Shown here: positions 28,134-38,009 of the stretch, in pieces
Position numbering within the stretch: the first letter of the stretch is position 1
Layout: each line of letters opens with the position of its first letter
Assembly: GCF_004770745.1 (NCBI RefSeq)
Contig: NZ_RQGD01000022.1
Span: 186,001 to 250,000 of the forward strand
Length of the DNA: 64,000 nt
Reading direction: 5' to 3'
DNA from: Leptospira ognonensis
GTDB lineage: Bacteria; Spirochaetota; Leptospiria; Leptospirales; Leptospiraceae
Made by a program: the position numbers and the translations under genes
The notes under the pieces: model-generated
The model's input: only the letters and a program-made list of their open reading frames with translations
Told to the model about the DNA's origin: nothing
Databases searched by the model: none

Positions 28134-30425
28134 TTATTCATGAATGTATCCCCATGTTTCAAGAATTTTTTTTACTTCCTTGCCCATCTCCTTTTGGATG
28201 CTAGATTCCGTAGTACCACTAAAGGCTCCATCATTATAGACCCAAGGTATGTCTGATGTCATCCAACCCATTGGATTTTTCTCCGAAAGTATAAACTCTC
28301 TTGTCTGGCTAGGATTGCTGAACGCTGTTTCAATGCCCCATTTCCCGAGCCTGTAGGAAACAGGTAACCCATCGCGGGAAAAACGAAAACTTCCTTCCAT
28401 CTCTGGATTTACCGTATGAAACATAATTTCCACGGGTTCTACTCCCGTTTCCATTTCGAAGATCAGAGATTTTGCAGAACTTGACTGTATACTTACGGTA
28501 GACGATGTTTGCCATTGATAAAAAGAACCTTGTAGCGCTAGACTCCCGTTATCTCTGCATTTGCTCGTCGGACAAGGTGGGAGCCGAAGATGGATTCGAT
28601 TCCGTGTAAGAAAATTACCGTTTTCAAAATCAATGCGAGCTCTCGCAAGTAAGTTTGAACCTTCTGCTAAAATGGAGAGATTTACTTTTTCTTCTGGATC
28701 TTTTTTTAAGTCATAGAGCTCTTCTTGCATCTGATGCGGCTCACCATCAAATGTTCTTCTAACAGTCGTAAAACCAGGGTATCTGCGAATGTATTTGTAA
28801 GCTTCCGTTCTCACAGATTCAGACATTCGTCCTTCTGTATAAATCTTATCTTCTTTCGGACAAGGTTCAGACGAAAGAATGCACACCGAGTAATCGACTC
28901 CCTTGAAGGAAAATGCTTCTGAATCAAGACCAATGAGTCCAAGCACTGTGGGAAGAATCGAAAGTAAGGAGGATTGCCCATCGATTTTGTTACGCACCGC
29001 TTTTAAGGGAGAAGGTAGTTTGATAAAGTATGGAACGTTAATCTCTTCATCGTAATGTGTTTCCCCATGCCCAAATCTTGTTTTCATAATGAAATGATAG
29101 CTATAATCATGATGTGGACTGAATAATTCTCCATGGTCCCCTGTAATGATGATCATGGAATTGTCATAAAGATCTAAAGCTTTTAACTTTTCGATTAATT
29201 TTCCAATCTCTCTATCTGTATAAACCATTTCACCAATATAACGCTGAACAGGTGATTCAAACTTATAGAATGCTTCCGCTGGTATAATTTTTTTCACATA
29301 GTTCATATCTTCTGGCGGGGGCGAATAAGAAGCATGGGGTGTATTCAAATTAAAATGCAAAAAAAATGGAATATCTTTTTTCTCCTCCACAAAGTCCAAA
29401 GCGTGTTTGGTCAATGCCTCTGTGTCAAAGATATCCATCCCGACTTGAAAGGAATTGTGAAAACCTAAATCAATTCCTACAGTCGTATAATCTAAAAAGA
29501 ATACATTATTCATAATCGACTTTGTATAGTAACCCCTATCTCTAAGAATAGAAACCAGGTTCTCTCTTTTTTTGCCGTAGTATACTTTTCGCTGGTACGG
29601 CTTTGTCGTGAACCAAGAGTTACCAAGCCCTAAATTGGAAGAGTATTCTGAATGGAAAAAAGACATCATCGATGGTTTCGTCCAATTTCCATTCGAAAAT
29701 GGATTTTCGAAAACTACGGATTCTTTGGCTAGCTGATCCATATTTGGTGTGATCGGATACGGAAATCCATAACTTCCAAAAAAGTCTTTCCGAGCAGAAT
29801 CTAGGACAATCAAAATGATATTTGGTTTCTTTTCAAAATTATTTTGCATTAACAGTGGTTCTGCTAAAAATAAATGATCGTCCTTACTTTTCCAAGTGAT
29901 TTTAAGATTTTTTTCAATTTGCAACCGCAGATGAAATTCATTCCAGACCTCAACATCTGTATCCTTAATCTCCCTCTCCATGAGGACCTTCTGGTTTGAC
30001 TCTATGATCAAAACCCCATTGGCATTTCGTTTGTTTTGATTCTGATTGAGAAAACCTATTAGAGCCTCAAATTGATAGCTACCCGAAGCAATCTCAAATT
30101 CATAACTAGCATTTGGCGATAAATATAAAGAATCTAGAGAATGATTTACAAACAAGTTTTTGTCTGTATTAAATGTGATTTGTGTATTCTCCCATTTTCT
30201 TCCAATGGGAAGTTCGCTTTGCCTGCCCGGATTTTTTTTCCAGTGATACGTAAGAGGATCGGAGACTTCAGGCATGCCTGAAACCTTCGTGGAAGCTTTC
30301 TTCAACTCTCGCGTTAGATCATAAGATATCCCTGTAAATTTATTTCTTTCACCACATTGAAATAATAAAGCAGCGAGGAAAAATAAGACAAGGTTGAATC
30401 GAAAGTATCGAGAAAGACAAAGCAT
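28134..30425 (-). CDS. Sulfatase-fold lipoprotein hydrolase or transferase (Thr at nucleophile site)
   Basis: 763 residues with lipobox LLFQC. The alkaline phosphatase superfamily domain (about 200-560) is clear: metal-binding IILIVLDSARKDFFGSYG, MDQLAKESVVFEN, then GNWTKPSMMSFF, and IIITGDHGELF. At the place where true sulfatases have Cys or Ser for formylglycine, T249 is present, as in phosphoethanolamine transferases and other non-sulfatase members. A beta-rich region flanks it on both sides (about 30-195 and 560-763). It is probably an envelope-facing phospho- or phosphoglycerol-transfer enzyme or hydrolase rather than a formylglycine sulfatase. Confidence 0.75.
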   Translation of the reverse strand: MLCLSRYFRFNLVLFFLAALLFQCGERNKFTGISYDLTRELKKASTKVSGMPEVSDPLTYHWKKNPGRQSELPIGRKWENTQITFNTDKNLFVNHSLDSLYLSPNASYEFEIASGSYQFEALIGFLNQNQNKRNANGVLIIESNQKVLMEREIKDTDVEVWNEFHLRLQIEKNLKITWKSKDDHLFLAEPLLMQNNFEKKPNIILIVLDSARKDFFGSYGFPYPITPNMDQLAKESVVFENPFSNGNWTKPSMMSFFHSEYSSNLGLGNSWFTTKPYQRKVYYGKKRENLVSILRDRGYYTKSIMNNVFFLDYTTVGIDLGFHNSFQVGMDIFDTEALTKHALDFVEEKKDIPFFLHFNLNTPHASYSPPPEDMNYVKKIIPAEAFYKFESPVQRYIGEMVYTDREIGKLIEKLKALDLYDNSMIIITGDHGELFSPHHDYSYHFIMKTRFGHGETHYDEEINVPYFIKLPSPLKAVRNKIDGQSSLLSILPTVLGLIGLDSEAFSFKGVDYSVCILSSEPCPKEDKIYTEGRMSESVRTEAYKYIRRYPGFTTVRRTFDGEPHQMQEELYDLKKDPEEKVNLSILAEGSNLLARARIDFENGNFLTRNRIHLRLPPCPTSKCRDNGSLALQGSFYQWQTSSTVSIQSSSAKSLIFEMETGVEPVEIMFHTVNPEMEGSFRFSRDGLPVSYRLGKWGIETAFSNPSQTREFILSEKNPMGWMTSDIPWVYNDGAFSGTTESSIQKEMGKEVKKILETWGYIHE

Positions 30426-30451
30426 CTAAGACTAGAATAAAAAACTAATTT

Positions 30452-33400
30452 TTACTGGCAAGTGCCATCATACTCGATCGCTCCTGCGCTGATACCCGTT
30501 ACCGAACCTGGACGAGCTGCATTGAAAATATCATACGCAGGTGAACCGAGAGTGTTGAGTATCCGTGTGGCCGTACAAGGAGAACTAGAGGAATAGTTGC
30601 GAAATTTCATGCTATAGGTGGTGGTCGTAACACTCTGCCGAGGGTCTACATAGACATTTAAGGTTGATATGGTGGAGATAGAGGACGTGCCACAAGCGCC
30701 ATCGCTCACAACTCCTCCCGAACAGATATTATCAGCCGTTGTCGATGGATATTTGACTAAAGTGGGACAACCATAAAATACATTTCCCTTTAAACTCGTT
30801 AGATTGGTAGCCTCTGTCAGTCCGTCATGCAACAAACAATGGCGAGTGCTTGCTCCAACTTCCGTGTATAGAATGTTGTTTTGGACATTTGCATTTTGTG
30901 AGCTGGTTCCCAGAAAATATAACGGTATGGAAATATCTTCTGCCACACCAGAGTAGATCGTATTATAAAATATATTGGTTGCAAAAGTGTTCTGGTTGAG
31001 TGCCAGGCCGAGCGACCTGCAAGTATACGTGGAGTTGGCAAGAGAACACGTTCCGCCATCTATCATATTATTGTAAATATTGAGAGAAGAAGAAACACTA
31101 TTAAAATAAGCACCGAAGGTAAAGGAATTACTCGTTCCATTATTTCTACTATTTCCGGCTGAAATATGATTTCCATCGACGATTGAGGTAGCACTTGGAG
31201 ATGAAATATCTAGTCCATATGAAAATGAAGCAGAAGAGCCCGTCGCCGTCGCGTTTCCACCATAAATCCGATTGTTATTGATCGATACTACCCCACTTGC
31301 TGAATAAATTCCTCGTGTTGTCGCCGAACTCGAAGAGGTAACATTGCCGCCATGGATAGAATTGGAGAAGACGCTTCCGCCTGCGGGCATCCGAACACCA
31401 TACGAAAACAGTCCACCAACGCCACCGTATACAGTATTACCTGATTTGAGGGAATTGTCCCCGAGAGCAAAGGAACCCATGGCTACTCCTAACGAAACAC
31501 CAACCGACGTCTCCGCAGTTCCCGCACTTATGGAATTTCCATATATTTTTCCTGCCACAGAGTTATTATTTATGTGCAGACCTACACTCTCGGATCCTGA
31601 AAGAGAAGAAGAAAGTGTTCCTCCGTTGATTGTATTGTATCTAATTAAAGTTAAATCAGGTGAGGACGCCGTTACGAGATAAAACCCATAGCTCTTGCAA
31701 GAGAGCGAACTGCAGGTTCCGCCAGTGATCGTATTGCTTTGTAGGAAGGGAAATAATCCGCCAGTCGAGCTGAAATAAAAGACTCCATAGGTTTCGCAGG
31801 ATACAGGAGTGCAGCTTCCGCCAGTGATCGTGTTACTTAGTATCGCTCCCATTGTCGTATCACTTGTGTTACTGCCACCAAAATTACTTAGAAATAAGCC
31901 TGCTGCTTTATTGCCCGTCCCACCCTGAAGTGTATTATTCGATAGGATGACCTTTCCCGTGATTACGGATACTGCAACCGTTTCATTCGAATCGGTGGCT
32001 CCTATGATTTTAAAGCCATCGACATACGTCGCATTCGTAACAGCAGGATCAATGCGTAATGTAGGACAAGGATTAGGTCCACTAAACAAAGCACCGCCAC
32101 AATCTGTAGGCGTAGATTTTTGAATGATCGTCTGCCTTGCCGAAGAATTGCGCGTTGCAAACGAGGTGCCAGGCGTATAACCACCGTATAATGACACGTT
32201 ATTATATACAGTAATATTTGTGGTCGTCTCGTATGTTCCATCCTCGACCAATATGACACACGGAGGAGTACCGCAAGGATTCATAGCCCCAATCGCATAC
32301 TGAATTGTGGCGTACGGGGAAGCTGCTGTGCCAGGATTGGCATCACTTCCTGAAGCGGTGCTCACATACTTCGTACTAGATGGAATCGTATAACGAACAG
32401 CAATCGAGCCAGAGGCTAACGAATTGCCTGCGGCGCTCGTACAAGTAAATGTATGCGAGACAGATGCCGGATTCCAAGTAGTACTTGTAGAAAGTGTGAG
32501 TGTATCATTTGTCAAATTCGTGGTGCTTACGGAGAATGATGCCGTTCCACCTGTTGTTAAATTTCCAGTTCCAAAGGTACAACTCGTATTTGTAACAGCT
32601 GCAGAAAATCGAAAGACTATCGATTGGTTTGTATTTAAAACTGAGAAATTAGCAGGCGTTTGAGCAAGTAAACTAAAACAATTCACTGTGACCGTCGCAT
32701 CAGAGGTGGAAATGGTACCTGTCGCAGAGCTGAGAGCACATACATGAGAAGAGGGAGAGGATGTGACTGTAACAGAATAACCGCTTCCGATGGCCACATC
32801 CGTTGGAAACACAAAGCTTCCATTCGAAGTAACCGTTAATGAATCAGAATTGTTATTTGATAGGGTTAAATTTCCAGAAGCGATTCCGGAAACGTTCACG
32901 CGAATCGCACGTCCTGTGGTAGTACAGGAAATACTAAGATTGGAAATATTGTTTGCAGAAGTAAAGCTTCCGCTTCCGTTCGTAACCGAGCAAGTTTGTG
33001 TTGGATGGATGGGTGAAGTCGTGACAACAACAGAATACGTTGCTCCTACATTGTATGTGGTGGTAAATGCAAAGGATCCATCAGAAGAGAGGGAGAGAGT
33101 GTCTGTGCCGTTGTTTGTCAAAACGAGACCTGTCCCGAGTAAACCCGAGATGGAACCACCTAAGGTGTATCTTGTGGTACTGCAATTGACAACTATTGAT
33201 TTGATATCTCCCGATACCAATGTTCCTGTTCCGCCCGAAACGGAGCAGGACTGAGTGGGATTTGTCGGCTGCGTTTTTACTACGACAGCGTAAGTCGCAC
33301 CTTGTGCGATGAGAGTATCGAAAAAAACCTCTCCATTCGAATTGACATTTAAATTTTCCGAATCATTGAGCGTTAAGGCAAGACCTGATCCTTCCAGTCC

Positions 33401-33583
33401 GCTCACGGTCACAAATACTTTTCCGGTTGAGGTAATAGCAGTTCTTGTACTTTGGTTTCTCAGAAAACTAGCTAGTTCAATCCAACTTTGTTGCACGGGG
33501 GCGATGCAAGAGGTACAAAACGCCAATCCAATCCCGAACAAAAGCATATATCTGTTTTTTAAAAATGACATAATCATGCGCAA
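30452..33583 (-). CDS. Large lipoprotein with Ig-like repeats and right-handed beta-helix
   Basis: 1043 residues from a TTG at 33583 that has GAGG 7 bases upstream; ATG at 33577 or 33571 are alternatives. Lipobox region CTSC. Three tandem repeats of about 80 residues (residues near 50-300) share VSGLxGSGLxLxNNxxDxLxVxSNGxFxF, AxYxVxVxxxPxxPxQxCxVxxGxG and a final VNC. A Big_5-like segment (FSVLNTNQSIVFRFSAAV) comes next. From about residue 410 a DUF1565-like start (YVSTASGSDANPGTAASPYATIQYAI) leads into a right-handed parallel beta-helix rich in NTITGG-type turns. Such proteins are surface adhesins or polysaccharide-binding or -cleaving proteins; no catalytic site is recognisable. Confidence 0.75.
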   Translation of the reverse strand: MRMIMSFLKNRYMLLFGIGLAFCTSCIAPVQQSWIELASFLRNQSTRTAITSTGKVFVTVSGLEGSGLALTLNDSENLNVNSNGEVFFDTLIAQGATYAVVVKTQPTNPTQSCSVSGGTGTLVSGDIKSIVVNCSTTRYTLGGSISGLLGTGLVLTNNGTDTLSLSSDGSFAFTTTYNVGATYSVVVTTSPIHPTQTCSVTNGSGSFTSANNISNLSISCTTTGRAIRVNVSGIASGNLTLSNNNSDSLTVTSNGSFVFPTDVAIGSGYSVTVTSSPSSHVCALSSATGTISTSDATVTVNCFSLLAQTPANFSVLNTNQSIVFRFSAAVTNTSCTFGTGNLTTGGTASFSVSTTNLTNDTLTLSTSTTWNPASVSHTFTCTSAAGNSLASGSIAVRYTIPSSTKYVSTASGSDANPGTAASPYATIQYAIGAMNPCGTPPCVILVEDGTYETTTNITVYNNVSLYGGYTPGTSFATRNSSARQTIIQKSTPTDCGGALFSGPNPCPTLRIDPAVTNATYVDGFKIIGATDSNETVAVSVITGKVILSNNTLQGGTGNKAAGLFLSNFGGSNTSDTTMGAILSNTITGGSCTPVSCETYGVFYFSSTGGLFPFLQSNTITGGTCSSLSCKSYGFYLVTASSPDLTLIRYNTINGGTLSSSLSGSESVGLHINNNSVAGKIYGNSISAGTAETSVGVSLGVAMGSFALGDNSLKSGNTVYGGVGGLFSYGVRMPAGGSVFSNSIHGGNVTSSSSATTRGIYSASGVVSINNNRIYGGNATATGSSASFSYGLDISSPSATSIVDGNHISAGNSRNNGTSNSFTFGAYFNSVSSSLNIYNNMIDGGTCSLANSTYTCRSLGLALNQNTFATNIFYNTIYSGVAEDISIPLYFLGTSSQNANVQNNILYTEVGASTRHCLLHDGLTEATNLTSLKGNVFYGCPTLVKYPSTTADNICSGGVVSDGACGTSSISTISTLNVYVDPRQSVTTTTYSMKFRNYSSSSPCTATRILNTLGSPAYDIFNAARPGSVTGISAGAIEYDGTCQ

Positions 33584-33716
33584 ATTTTGTCCTCTATTGG
33601 ATATAACAAATGAAGAGGGAAAAATTGTCTATAGATTCCACTGACTGGCCTTGAAACCAAAATTTGGAAGGAAAAGTTGTTTCTTTTTCCGTTTCTCCCA
33701 GTCATTTTAGCATTCT

Positions 33717-34583
33717 ATGAGCATATGGCCGAATACGTTTACCCGTGAGGAATCTACATTCGTAAATAAAGATGGCGGTAAAATTTTTTATCAGATCTAC
33801 CGCCCTATGTCGGGTGCCAAGCGTGTGCTCATTGTACATCATGGTTTCGGCGAACATAGCGGTCGTTATTCTAACCTCATTGATTCCTTTTCAAACAAAG
33901 AATTCGTAATTTATCTTTTAGATGCGCGTGGACACGGACGCTCGGACGGTAGAAGGGGTGTTGTAGGACATGTATCTGATTTTTTTGCCGATCTAAATCA
34001 GCTCATCGGGATCGCAAAACAACGAGAGGGCGTCAAAAAAATCACTCTTTTGGGACACTCCATGGGTGCCGTGATTTCCTTTCTATATACCGGCATCGAC
34101 AACCACCAAGAGGACATTGATGCTCTGATCACGAGCGGACTAGCGATCAAAGTACAAACTGACCTAATGATGGAAGTAAAAAAAGGAATCGGTGGATTTT
34201 TAGCAAATGTTTTGCCAACACTTACAGTTCCGGCAGGCCTTGATGTTAATTTTTTATCTCATGATAAAAATGTTGTGGAGGCGTATGTGAATGATCCTCT
34301 TGTGCATGGAAACATCTCTTCCTACCTTGGTGATTTTTTACTCAACTGCTACGAGTTAGCTTTGAATACTGCAGCTAACATCAAAATACCGATTTACATG
34401 TTTCATGGAAAAGAAGATAAGATCGCTTTAGCTACTGGGAGCTCTGATGCATTTGAGCGAGTTGCCTCGATTGACAAAACTTTGAAATTATATGACGGAT
34501 TGTATCATGAAACCATGAACGAACTTCCGAAAGATCGTGCGAACGTATTTAAAGAATTAGTGACATGGATAGACAAACATTAA
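33717..34583 (+). CDS. Alpha/beta hydrolase, monoacylglycerol lipase-like
   Basis: 288 residues. The fold is shown by LIVHHGFGEHSGRYSNLIDSF (oxyanion region, close to HGxGEHxGRY of monoacylglycerol lipases), LLDARGHGRSDGRRG, the nucleophile elbow LLGHSMGAV, and the acid and His of the triad in HGKEDKIA and GLYHETMNE. There is no signal peptide, so it is cytoplasmic. It is first in an operon with two MaoC-fold dehydratases (14 and 16 bases apart), suggesting a joint role in fatty acyl metabolism. Confidence 0.86.
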   Translation: MSIWPNTFTREESTFVNKDGGKIFYQIYRPMSGAKRVLIVHHGFGEHSGRYSNLIDSFSNKEFVIYLLDARGHGRSDGRRGVVGHVSDFFADLNQLIGIAKQREGVKKITLLGHSMGAVISFLYTGIDNHQEDIDALITSGLAIKVQTDLMMEVKKGIGGFLANVLPTLTVPAGLDVNFLSHDKNVVEAYVNDPLVHGNISSYLGDFLLNCYELALNTAANIKIPIYMFHGKEDKIALATGSSDAFERVASIDKTLKLYDGLYHETMNELPKDRANVFKELVTWIDKH

Positions 34584-34597
34584 GGAGAACATAGCCA

Positions 34598-35035
34598 ATG
34601 GCGATTAGCAAAGAGATAGTTGGTAAAAAACTAGATCGATTTGAATTTACTGTGGAACGAGGCAAAATTAAAGAATTTTGTTTAGCGATCCATGAAAAAA
34701 ACCCCATCTATTTTGACTTAGAAGAAGCGAAAAAGGCTGGTTATACGGACATTCCTGCACCACCTACGTTTCCGACGGTCATTATGTTTTGGGGATACCC
34801 GAAAATTTGGAATGATATGGCTGAGCTTGGGATCGATCTTTCCAAAATCTTGCACTTAAAAGAGGAATACACCTACCATAAAGTTTTGTATCCAGGAAAG
34901 GTATCTGCGCAGTCCGAAATTTCAGACGTGAAAGTAGGAAGAGCTGAGATTGTTACATTTAAAACTACAATCTACGATGCAGCAAATGATCCTATTCTCT
35001 CAGCCGAGATGGCGATTTTCATTCGTAAGGATTAA
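34598..35035 (+). CDS. MaoC-like dehydratase, N-terminal-type (HadA-like) subunit
   Basis: 145 residues of the hot-dog-fold MaoC N-terminal (FAS1 dehydratase) family: [41 protein letters not shown] and [18 protein letters not shown]. It lacks the catalytic Asp/His of hydratase 2, as HadA and HadC subunits do, so it should act as the substrate-binding half of a heterodimer with the next gene product. A good AGGAGAACA precedes the ATG. Confidence 0.85.
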   Translation: MAISKEIVGKKLDRFEFTVERGKIKEFCLAIHEKNPIYFDLEEAKKAGYTDIPAPPTFPTVIMFWGYPKIWNDMAELGIDLSKILHLKEEYTYHKVLYPGKVSAQSEISDVKVGRAEIVTFKTTIYDAANDPILSAEMAIFIRKD

Positions 35036-35051
35036 CAGGAGAACAATTACT

Positions 35052-35471
35052 ATGGCTAAAATCAATTTTGATCAAGTAGAAGTAGGACAATCTCTCACTC
35101 CGTTGGAGATAGATCCCATCACTCATGCGCATCTAGTTCGTTATGCGGGTGCATCTGGAGACTTCAATCCTATTCACAATGACCCTGATTTTGCAAGGAA
35201 AGCGGGTCTCGAGGGAACGATCTCTCATGGTATGTATGTGATGGCTCAAGTTGGTCGTTTGTGCACGTCATGGGCGGAGCAAAAGGACATTGCCTATTTT
35301 GGAGTCACTTTCAAAGCAATGACAAAACTCGGAGAGAAACTTACTGTAGTGGGAACCATAAAAAAGAAATTCGAAAAAGATGGTAAAAAAACAGTAACCG
35401 TTCTTGTGGAAGCAAAAAACGAAGCGGGAGAAGTGAAGGCAGGCGGAGATCTAGTCGTCAACGCAGTTTAA
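35052..35471 (+). CDS. MaoC-fold dehydratase, catalytic (HadB-like) subunit
   Basis: 139 residues from the ATG at 35052, which has AGGAGAACA upstream, rather than an earlier in-frame ATG inside the previous gene. The hydratase 2 motif is intact: YAGASGDFNPIHNDPDFARKAG with catalytic Asp and His, followed by GTISHGMYVMAQVGRL. It dehydrates (3R)-hydroxyacyl thioesters or hydrates enoyl thioesters. With the preceding subunit it resembles the mycobacterial HadAB arrangement; the chain-length preference is unknown. Confidence 0.87.
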   Translation: MAKINFDQVEVGQSLTPLEIDPITHAHLVRYAGASGDFNPIHNDPDFARKAGLEGTISHGMYVMAQVGRLCTSWAEQKDIAYFGVTFKAMTKLGEKLTVVGTIKKKFEKDGKKTVTVLVEAKNEAGEVKAGGDLVVNAV

Positions 35472-35546
35472 AAAGTTTCACTTTTTATGTTATGCGGGCA
35501 CGGATTAAATTTTTACGTGCTCGCAAATTTTCAGTCATCAAAAACG

Positions 35547-37943
35547 ATGACTATTAAAATGATCGCTTATCATTTTAATAAAAAATTTTACGTATTTTCA
35601 CTCATCTTCATCAGTTTCTTTTCATTCTGTAAACCGTTAAATTTACGAAAAGATTGTGATCCAACATCCTTAGATTTTCTAAAAATATCTCTTCTCGTTC
35701 AATACTTACAGATTCGATCCGCTGGCTGTTACCCACCTTTTTTTGCTGCAAATATAGATCCTTCGGTTGCGAGTGAGTCGGCTCCAAATTCATCATCTGA
35801 AATTCGAGTTCCGCTTTGGGGATTTTTTTCTATCAATGCAGGTGCTGGTTTAGTACGAGATATTAAAATCAATGGAACCAAGGCCTATGTCGGCGGTGTT
35901 TTTGACTACATCGGACCAAACACTGGTTCCTTAGCCATGTTAAATGGAAGCGACCAAGTACTTCTTCCTCAGACCTCTTGTCCCTACTTTGAAATCGACG
36001 GGAATGTCAATCGCATCCTCAGCGATGGCAATGGAAATGCTTTCGTTGCTGGGACCTTTAATCATATCTTTGGAATCCCAAGACGAGCCATTGCCAAAAT
36101 CAAAGCAGATTGTTCTATCGATACGACTTTTAATGTCAATATGGCGGATTCCGGTGCTGATGTCAGGACTCTTCTTCTCCACAATGGAAAATTGTATCTT
36201 GGTGGGGTCTTTTCTGGAACCTTTGCCACAACTGGATCCGATACCAGAACTCATCTTGCAGCCGTTAACCCCAGCTCAGGTGCTCTGGATACCAGTTGGA
36301 ATCCAGTCATCACTGGTGGTGAAGTTAACGATATACAAACTGACAACACGGATCTCTATGTTGGTGGGCAGTTTAGCCAAATCGGAGGATCTACTTTGTC
36401 AAATCTTGCTCGGATCAATTTGACAACAGGTACCGTTGTGAATGCATTGGGAGATCCCGATGGTACGGTTCAATCTATCTTCCTTGAGGGAACAAATCTC
36501 TATGTGGGCGGCAGTTTTACCACGATATCGAGCAATACTGCCAATTATCTGGCTAAAATTGGCAATTCAGGATCTTTTATCTGGGGCAATACTCAACTTG
36601 ATTCCACTGTCCGATCTGTATATATTTCAAATAACAAACTTTATGTGGCAGGTAATTTTTCCACTCCGAGACAAAGCCTTATCACTTTTGATCCAACGAC
36701 CGGAAGTGATTTAACCAAAGACTTTAAAATTTTATCCGGCCTTGTCACTATGGTTCGCGAGGTAGATAATAAAATCTTTTTGATCGGAAGTTTTACTTCC
36801 ATTTTAGATACATCCATTCCGTATGTCGCGAGCATTGACCCAACAAACGATACTCTCGTTTCTTGGAATGCCAACATCGGAGGACCCAACCAACAGGATT
36901 ACGGAGATATCTTGAAATTTTCCAACGGTAATTATCTTGTTGGCGGCTCGTTTCCGACATTACAAGGTAAGGCGAGAAGCTACCTAGCTGAAATGGATTT
37001 AACGACGGGCCAACCTACAGATTGGAATCCTAGTTTTACGCATCCAGGAGGTATAGAAGTCATTCAAGCAATGCACATCTATCAGGATCAACTTTATATC
37101 GGAGGAGCTTTCACTGCAATTGGTGGTCAGACGAGGACTCGATTTGCTTCGTTTGATATCAAGTCGACACCATCTCTCAGCAACCTATCGATTTCGATTT
37201 CGGGATATACAAATAACGTCTATCGAATTTCGAACTTCGATAATAACATATTAATTACTGGCGGCTATGCGACGGTCAATGGGACATCAATCAATCATAT
37301 AGTGACATTAAATCCAGAAAATAATCAACTAACTTTTGGTCTGAATCCAAATACTAACTTCAGTATTAAAGATTTCATAAAACTCTCGAATGGTAAGTTG
37401 GTCTTAGGAGGGGATTTTACGCAGATCAATGGCTCAACTGCTATCAACCGTTTTGCGGTGGTAAACGAATCAAATGGCAATCTATTACAATCACCATCTG
37501 GCACTGCGATTGGTAGCGCTTACAGTCTTGTGGAGTCAAATGGACGACTAATTATCGGATTTGATAACAATTCGGCACCTGGAGGTAGTACTGGATGCTG
37601 TTTAGGTATTTACGATATCGATAACTTCAACCCCATTACGCATTCACTTAACATTCTACCTGCCTCCGGTCAAAGAGTGAACTACGTTTATGCGAACTCT
37701 TCCGAACTATTTTTTATGGGTACGTTTAATAGTGTTCGTTCGCAGACCAAAAGCAATTTTGCTGCCGTTCTATCCGATACGCTTCAGCTAACTGACTTTT
37801 CCCCTACTTTCAATTCCGAAGTCTATCGAATGGGCGAATCAACTACAGATTATTTTTTCTTAGGAAGATTTTCTGCGGTTTCTGGAAGGAAAAGGTCCTA
37901 CTTAGCTCGTATTCGAAAGAGTGATAAATCGCTAGTGAATTAG
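35547..37943 (+). CDS. Beta-propeller repeat lipoprotein (delta-60-like)
   Basis: 798 residues from the ATG at 35547; the earlier ATG at 35487 adds 20 residues that do not look like a signal peptide. The hydrophobic segment ends at FFSFC, a plausible lipobox. At least ten repeats of about 45-55 residues follow the pattern LYVGGxFxxIxGxxxxxLAxIxxxTG, typical of DUF5122/delta-60 propellers. No catalytic motif is seen. It is likely an exported surface or periplasmic lipoprotein of one or two propellers with unknown ligand. Confidence 0.72.
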   Translation: MTIKMIAYHFNKKFYVFSLIFISFFSFCKPLNLRKDCDPTSLDFLKISLLVQYLQIRSAGCYPPFFAANIDPSVASESAPNSSSEIRVPLWGFFSINAGAGLVRDIKINGTKAYVGGVFDYIGPNTGSLAMLNGSDQVLLPQTSCPYFEIDGNVNRILSDGNGNAFVAGTFNHIFGIPRRAIAKIKADCSIDTTFNVNMADSGADVRTLLLHNGKLYLGGVFSGTFATTGSDTRTHLAAVNPSSGALDTSWNPVITGGEVNDIQTDNTDLYVGGQFSQIGGSTLSNLARINLTTGTVVNALGDPDGTVQSIFLEGTNLYVGGSFTTISSNTANYLAKIGNSGSFIWGNTQLDSTVRSVYISNNKLYVAGNFSTPRQSLITFDPTTGSDLTKDFKILSGLVTMVREVDNKIFLIGSFTSILDTSIPYVASIDPTNDTLVSWNANIGGPNQQDYGDILKFSNGNYLVGGSFPTLQGKARSYLAEMDLTTGQPTDWNPSFTHPGGIEVIQAMHIYQDQLYIGGAFTAIGGQTRTRFASFDIKSTPSLSNLSISISGYTNNVYRISNFDNNILITGGYATVNGTSINHIVTLNPENNQLTFGLNPNTNFSIKDFIKLSNGKLVLGGDFTQINGSTAINRFAVVNESNGNLLQSPSGTAIGSAYSLVESNGRLIIGFDNNSAPGGSTGCCLGIYDIDNFNPITHSLNILPASGQRVNYVYANSSELFFMGTFNSVRSQTKSNFAAVLSDTLQLTDFSPTFNSEVYRMGESTTDYFFLGRFSAVSGRKRSYLARIRKSDKSLVN

Positions 37944-38009
37944 ATTTTTAACCAATTTGCCTTGCTTTTCCAAGTGATGCAGATACAAATTTCTTAGAGG
38001 CTGAAAGCG

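Noticed and set aside
28134..30425. Formylglycine sulfatase
   Set aside because: The nucleophile position is Thr and the Arg of C/S-x-P-x-R is absent, so the broader alkaline phosphatase superfamily is the safer call.
32790..33254. 154-residue plus-strand frame
   Set aside because: Val/Pro/Glu-rich translation of the complement of the repetitive lipoprotein; a shadow.
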